NCBI GenBank assembly: GCA_965248635.1
Contig: OZ252114.1
Span: 2,976,001-3,040,000, forward strand
Length of the DNA: 64,000 nucleotides
DNA from: CBDAPI01 sp965248635
GTDB taxonomy: Bacteria > Acidobacteriota > UBA6911 > RPQK01 > CBDAPI01
Direction: 5' to 3'
The notes below the pieces were generated by a model, which saw nothing but the letters and a program-made list of their open reading frames with translations, did not search any database and had not been told where the DNA came from. The translations under genes and the position numbers were made by a program. This document shows, piece by piece, positions 63,558 through 64,000 of the stretch (position 1 is its first letter; each line of letters begins with the position of its first letter).

Positions 63558-63705
63558 TTAAGGTTTGCAGATCTTGCCCCCTACTGTACCCAGCACTGTG
63601 TGCTTCTTCCTTGCTCCTGAACTCCCTGGTGCAGTTCTTGCAGTTGTAGTAACGGCAGCCATGGTCGTGGTAGATACGGCTGCTCACTTTGCTGTGGTAG
63701 ATAGT
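63558..63705 (-). pseudogene. Decayed second copy of the nuclease zinc tail
   Basis: The frame reads VSSRIYHDHGCRYYNCKNC, then TREFRSKEEAHSAGY, nearly the same as the tail at 3562-3660. After AGY one or more indels spoil the end, but KICKP and a TAA (63558-63560) follow in the next frame. The SNase part is missing. Confidence 0.6.
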
Positions 63706-64000
63706 CCCATAAGCGACCGAATACTGACGGAGCTTCCGGCCCAGTGATCGGTAGCGACGCTAAGGGATTCGCTCCAGGTAGGATACTCTCGGCGTACTGG
63801 CCCCACATCCGCCTGAACCAATCATTGTTATTCGGTTCCGTCTCTGTTCAATGATCTCGATCACAGCGTCCTGAGGGAACTCCAGCCCGTTGCTCCGTAA
63901 CTCGCTTGCATTTGTACTCCTCCTAAAGGTTACGTTTGTGCCACTTTTTTAGAGTCTGGGACAGCTGCGCTTCCCAGAGTCGGAGTGAACGAACCGATGG
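63706..64000. other. Window end, nothing confidently recognised
   Basis: Short frames on both strands. A minus-strand AATGCAAGCGAG... stretch could be the beginning of another relic, but no motif supports a call. Confidence 0.3.

Noticed and set aside
63706..64000. Beginning of a further transposase at the window end
   Set aside because: Short minus-strand frames only; no helix-turn-helix or DDE motif could be read.

Overview
The window looks like a chromosomal segment of an Acidobacteriota-like bacterium (inference). The pointers are an acidobacterial-type VWFA secreted protein, a trypsin-like protease carrying the C-terminal adhesin-like module common in that phylum, a complete tol-pal cluster with a separate TonB/TolA-type protein, and a GC-rich Gram-negative gene set. 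No 16S gene is present, so the assignment stays moderate.

Layout. 1-5.1 kb is a scrap-yard. It holds an IS3-family element cut by the window edge, a GIY-YIG-domain gene broken by a second complete IS3 element, a frameshifted secreted protein, the C-terminal end of a nuclease with a zinc-ribbon tail, the C-terminal end of a phage-tail-like protein with an intramolecular chaperone, and the catalytic half of a tyrosine integrase lying 450 bp from a tRNA-Val gene. 5.8-10 kb holds a GH29-type glycosidase and a secreted PHP-like protein, both frameshifted. 10-22 kb is an ordered core: Smr protein, ECF sigma factor with anti-sigma factor, a degenerate M16 peptidase, the GDP-mannose supply genes (manC, phosphoglucose/phosphomannose isomerase, phosphomannomutase), a DapF homologue without its two catalytic cysteines, icd, mdh and arfB. 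22-36 kb carries a trypsin-like protease, an orphan lasso-B2-like protease, two membrane proteins, infA with a basic extension, a VWFA protein, mutS, tsaB-rimI-MFS, an M14 peptidase and an HtrA protease. 36-50 kb carries ssb, tolQ-tolR-tonB-tolB-pal-cpoB, a recN with almost all of its interior deleted, miaB, a DUF151 nuclease, a thioredoxin-like ferredoxin, and the nitrogen pair glnA-glnE. 50-64 kb returns to accessory DNA: secreted proteins, a second integrase relic, an IS21 element with a frameshifted istA, an SMP-30 lactonase, a frameshifted Sel1/TPR/thioredoxin protein, and a lipoprotein sulfatase broken by an IS1380-like element that is itself broken by a second copy in the opposite orientation.

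How the genes work together. manC, the isomerase and the mutase can feed fructose-6-phosphate into GDP-mannose. glnE is placed to adenylylate the GlnA just upstream, which keeps the target tyrosine. The Tol proteins form the envelope machine. tsaB and rimI sit in their usual pair. The striking overall pattern is erosion: at least nine single-base frameshifts fall in secreted or dispensable genes, while the housekeeping genes between them are intact. This argues for real pseudogene formation over random sequencing error, although raw reads would be needed to prove it.
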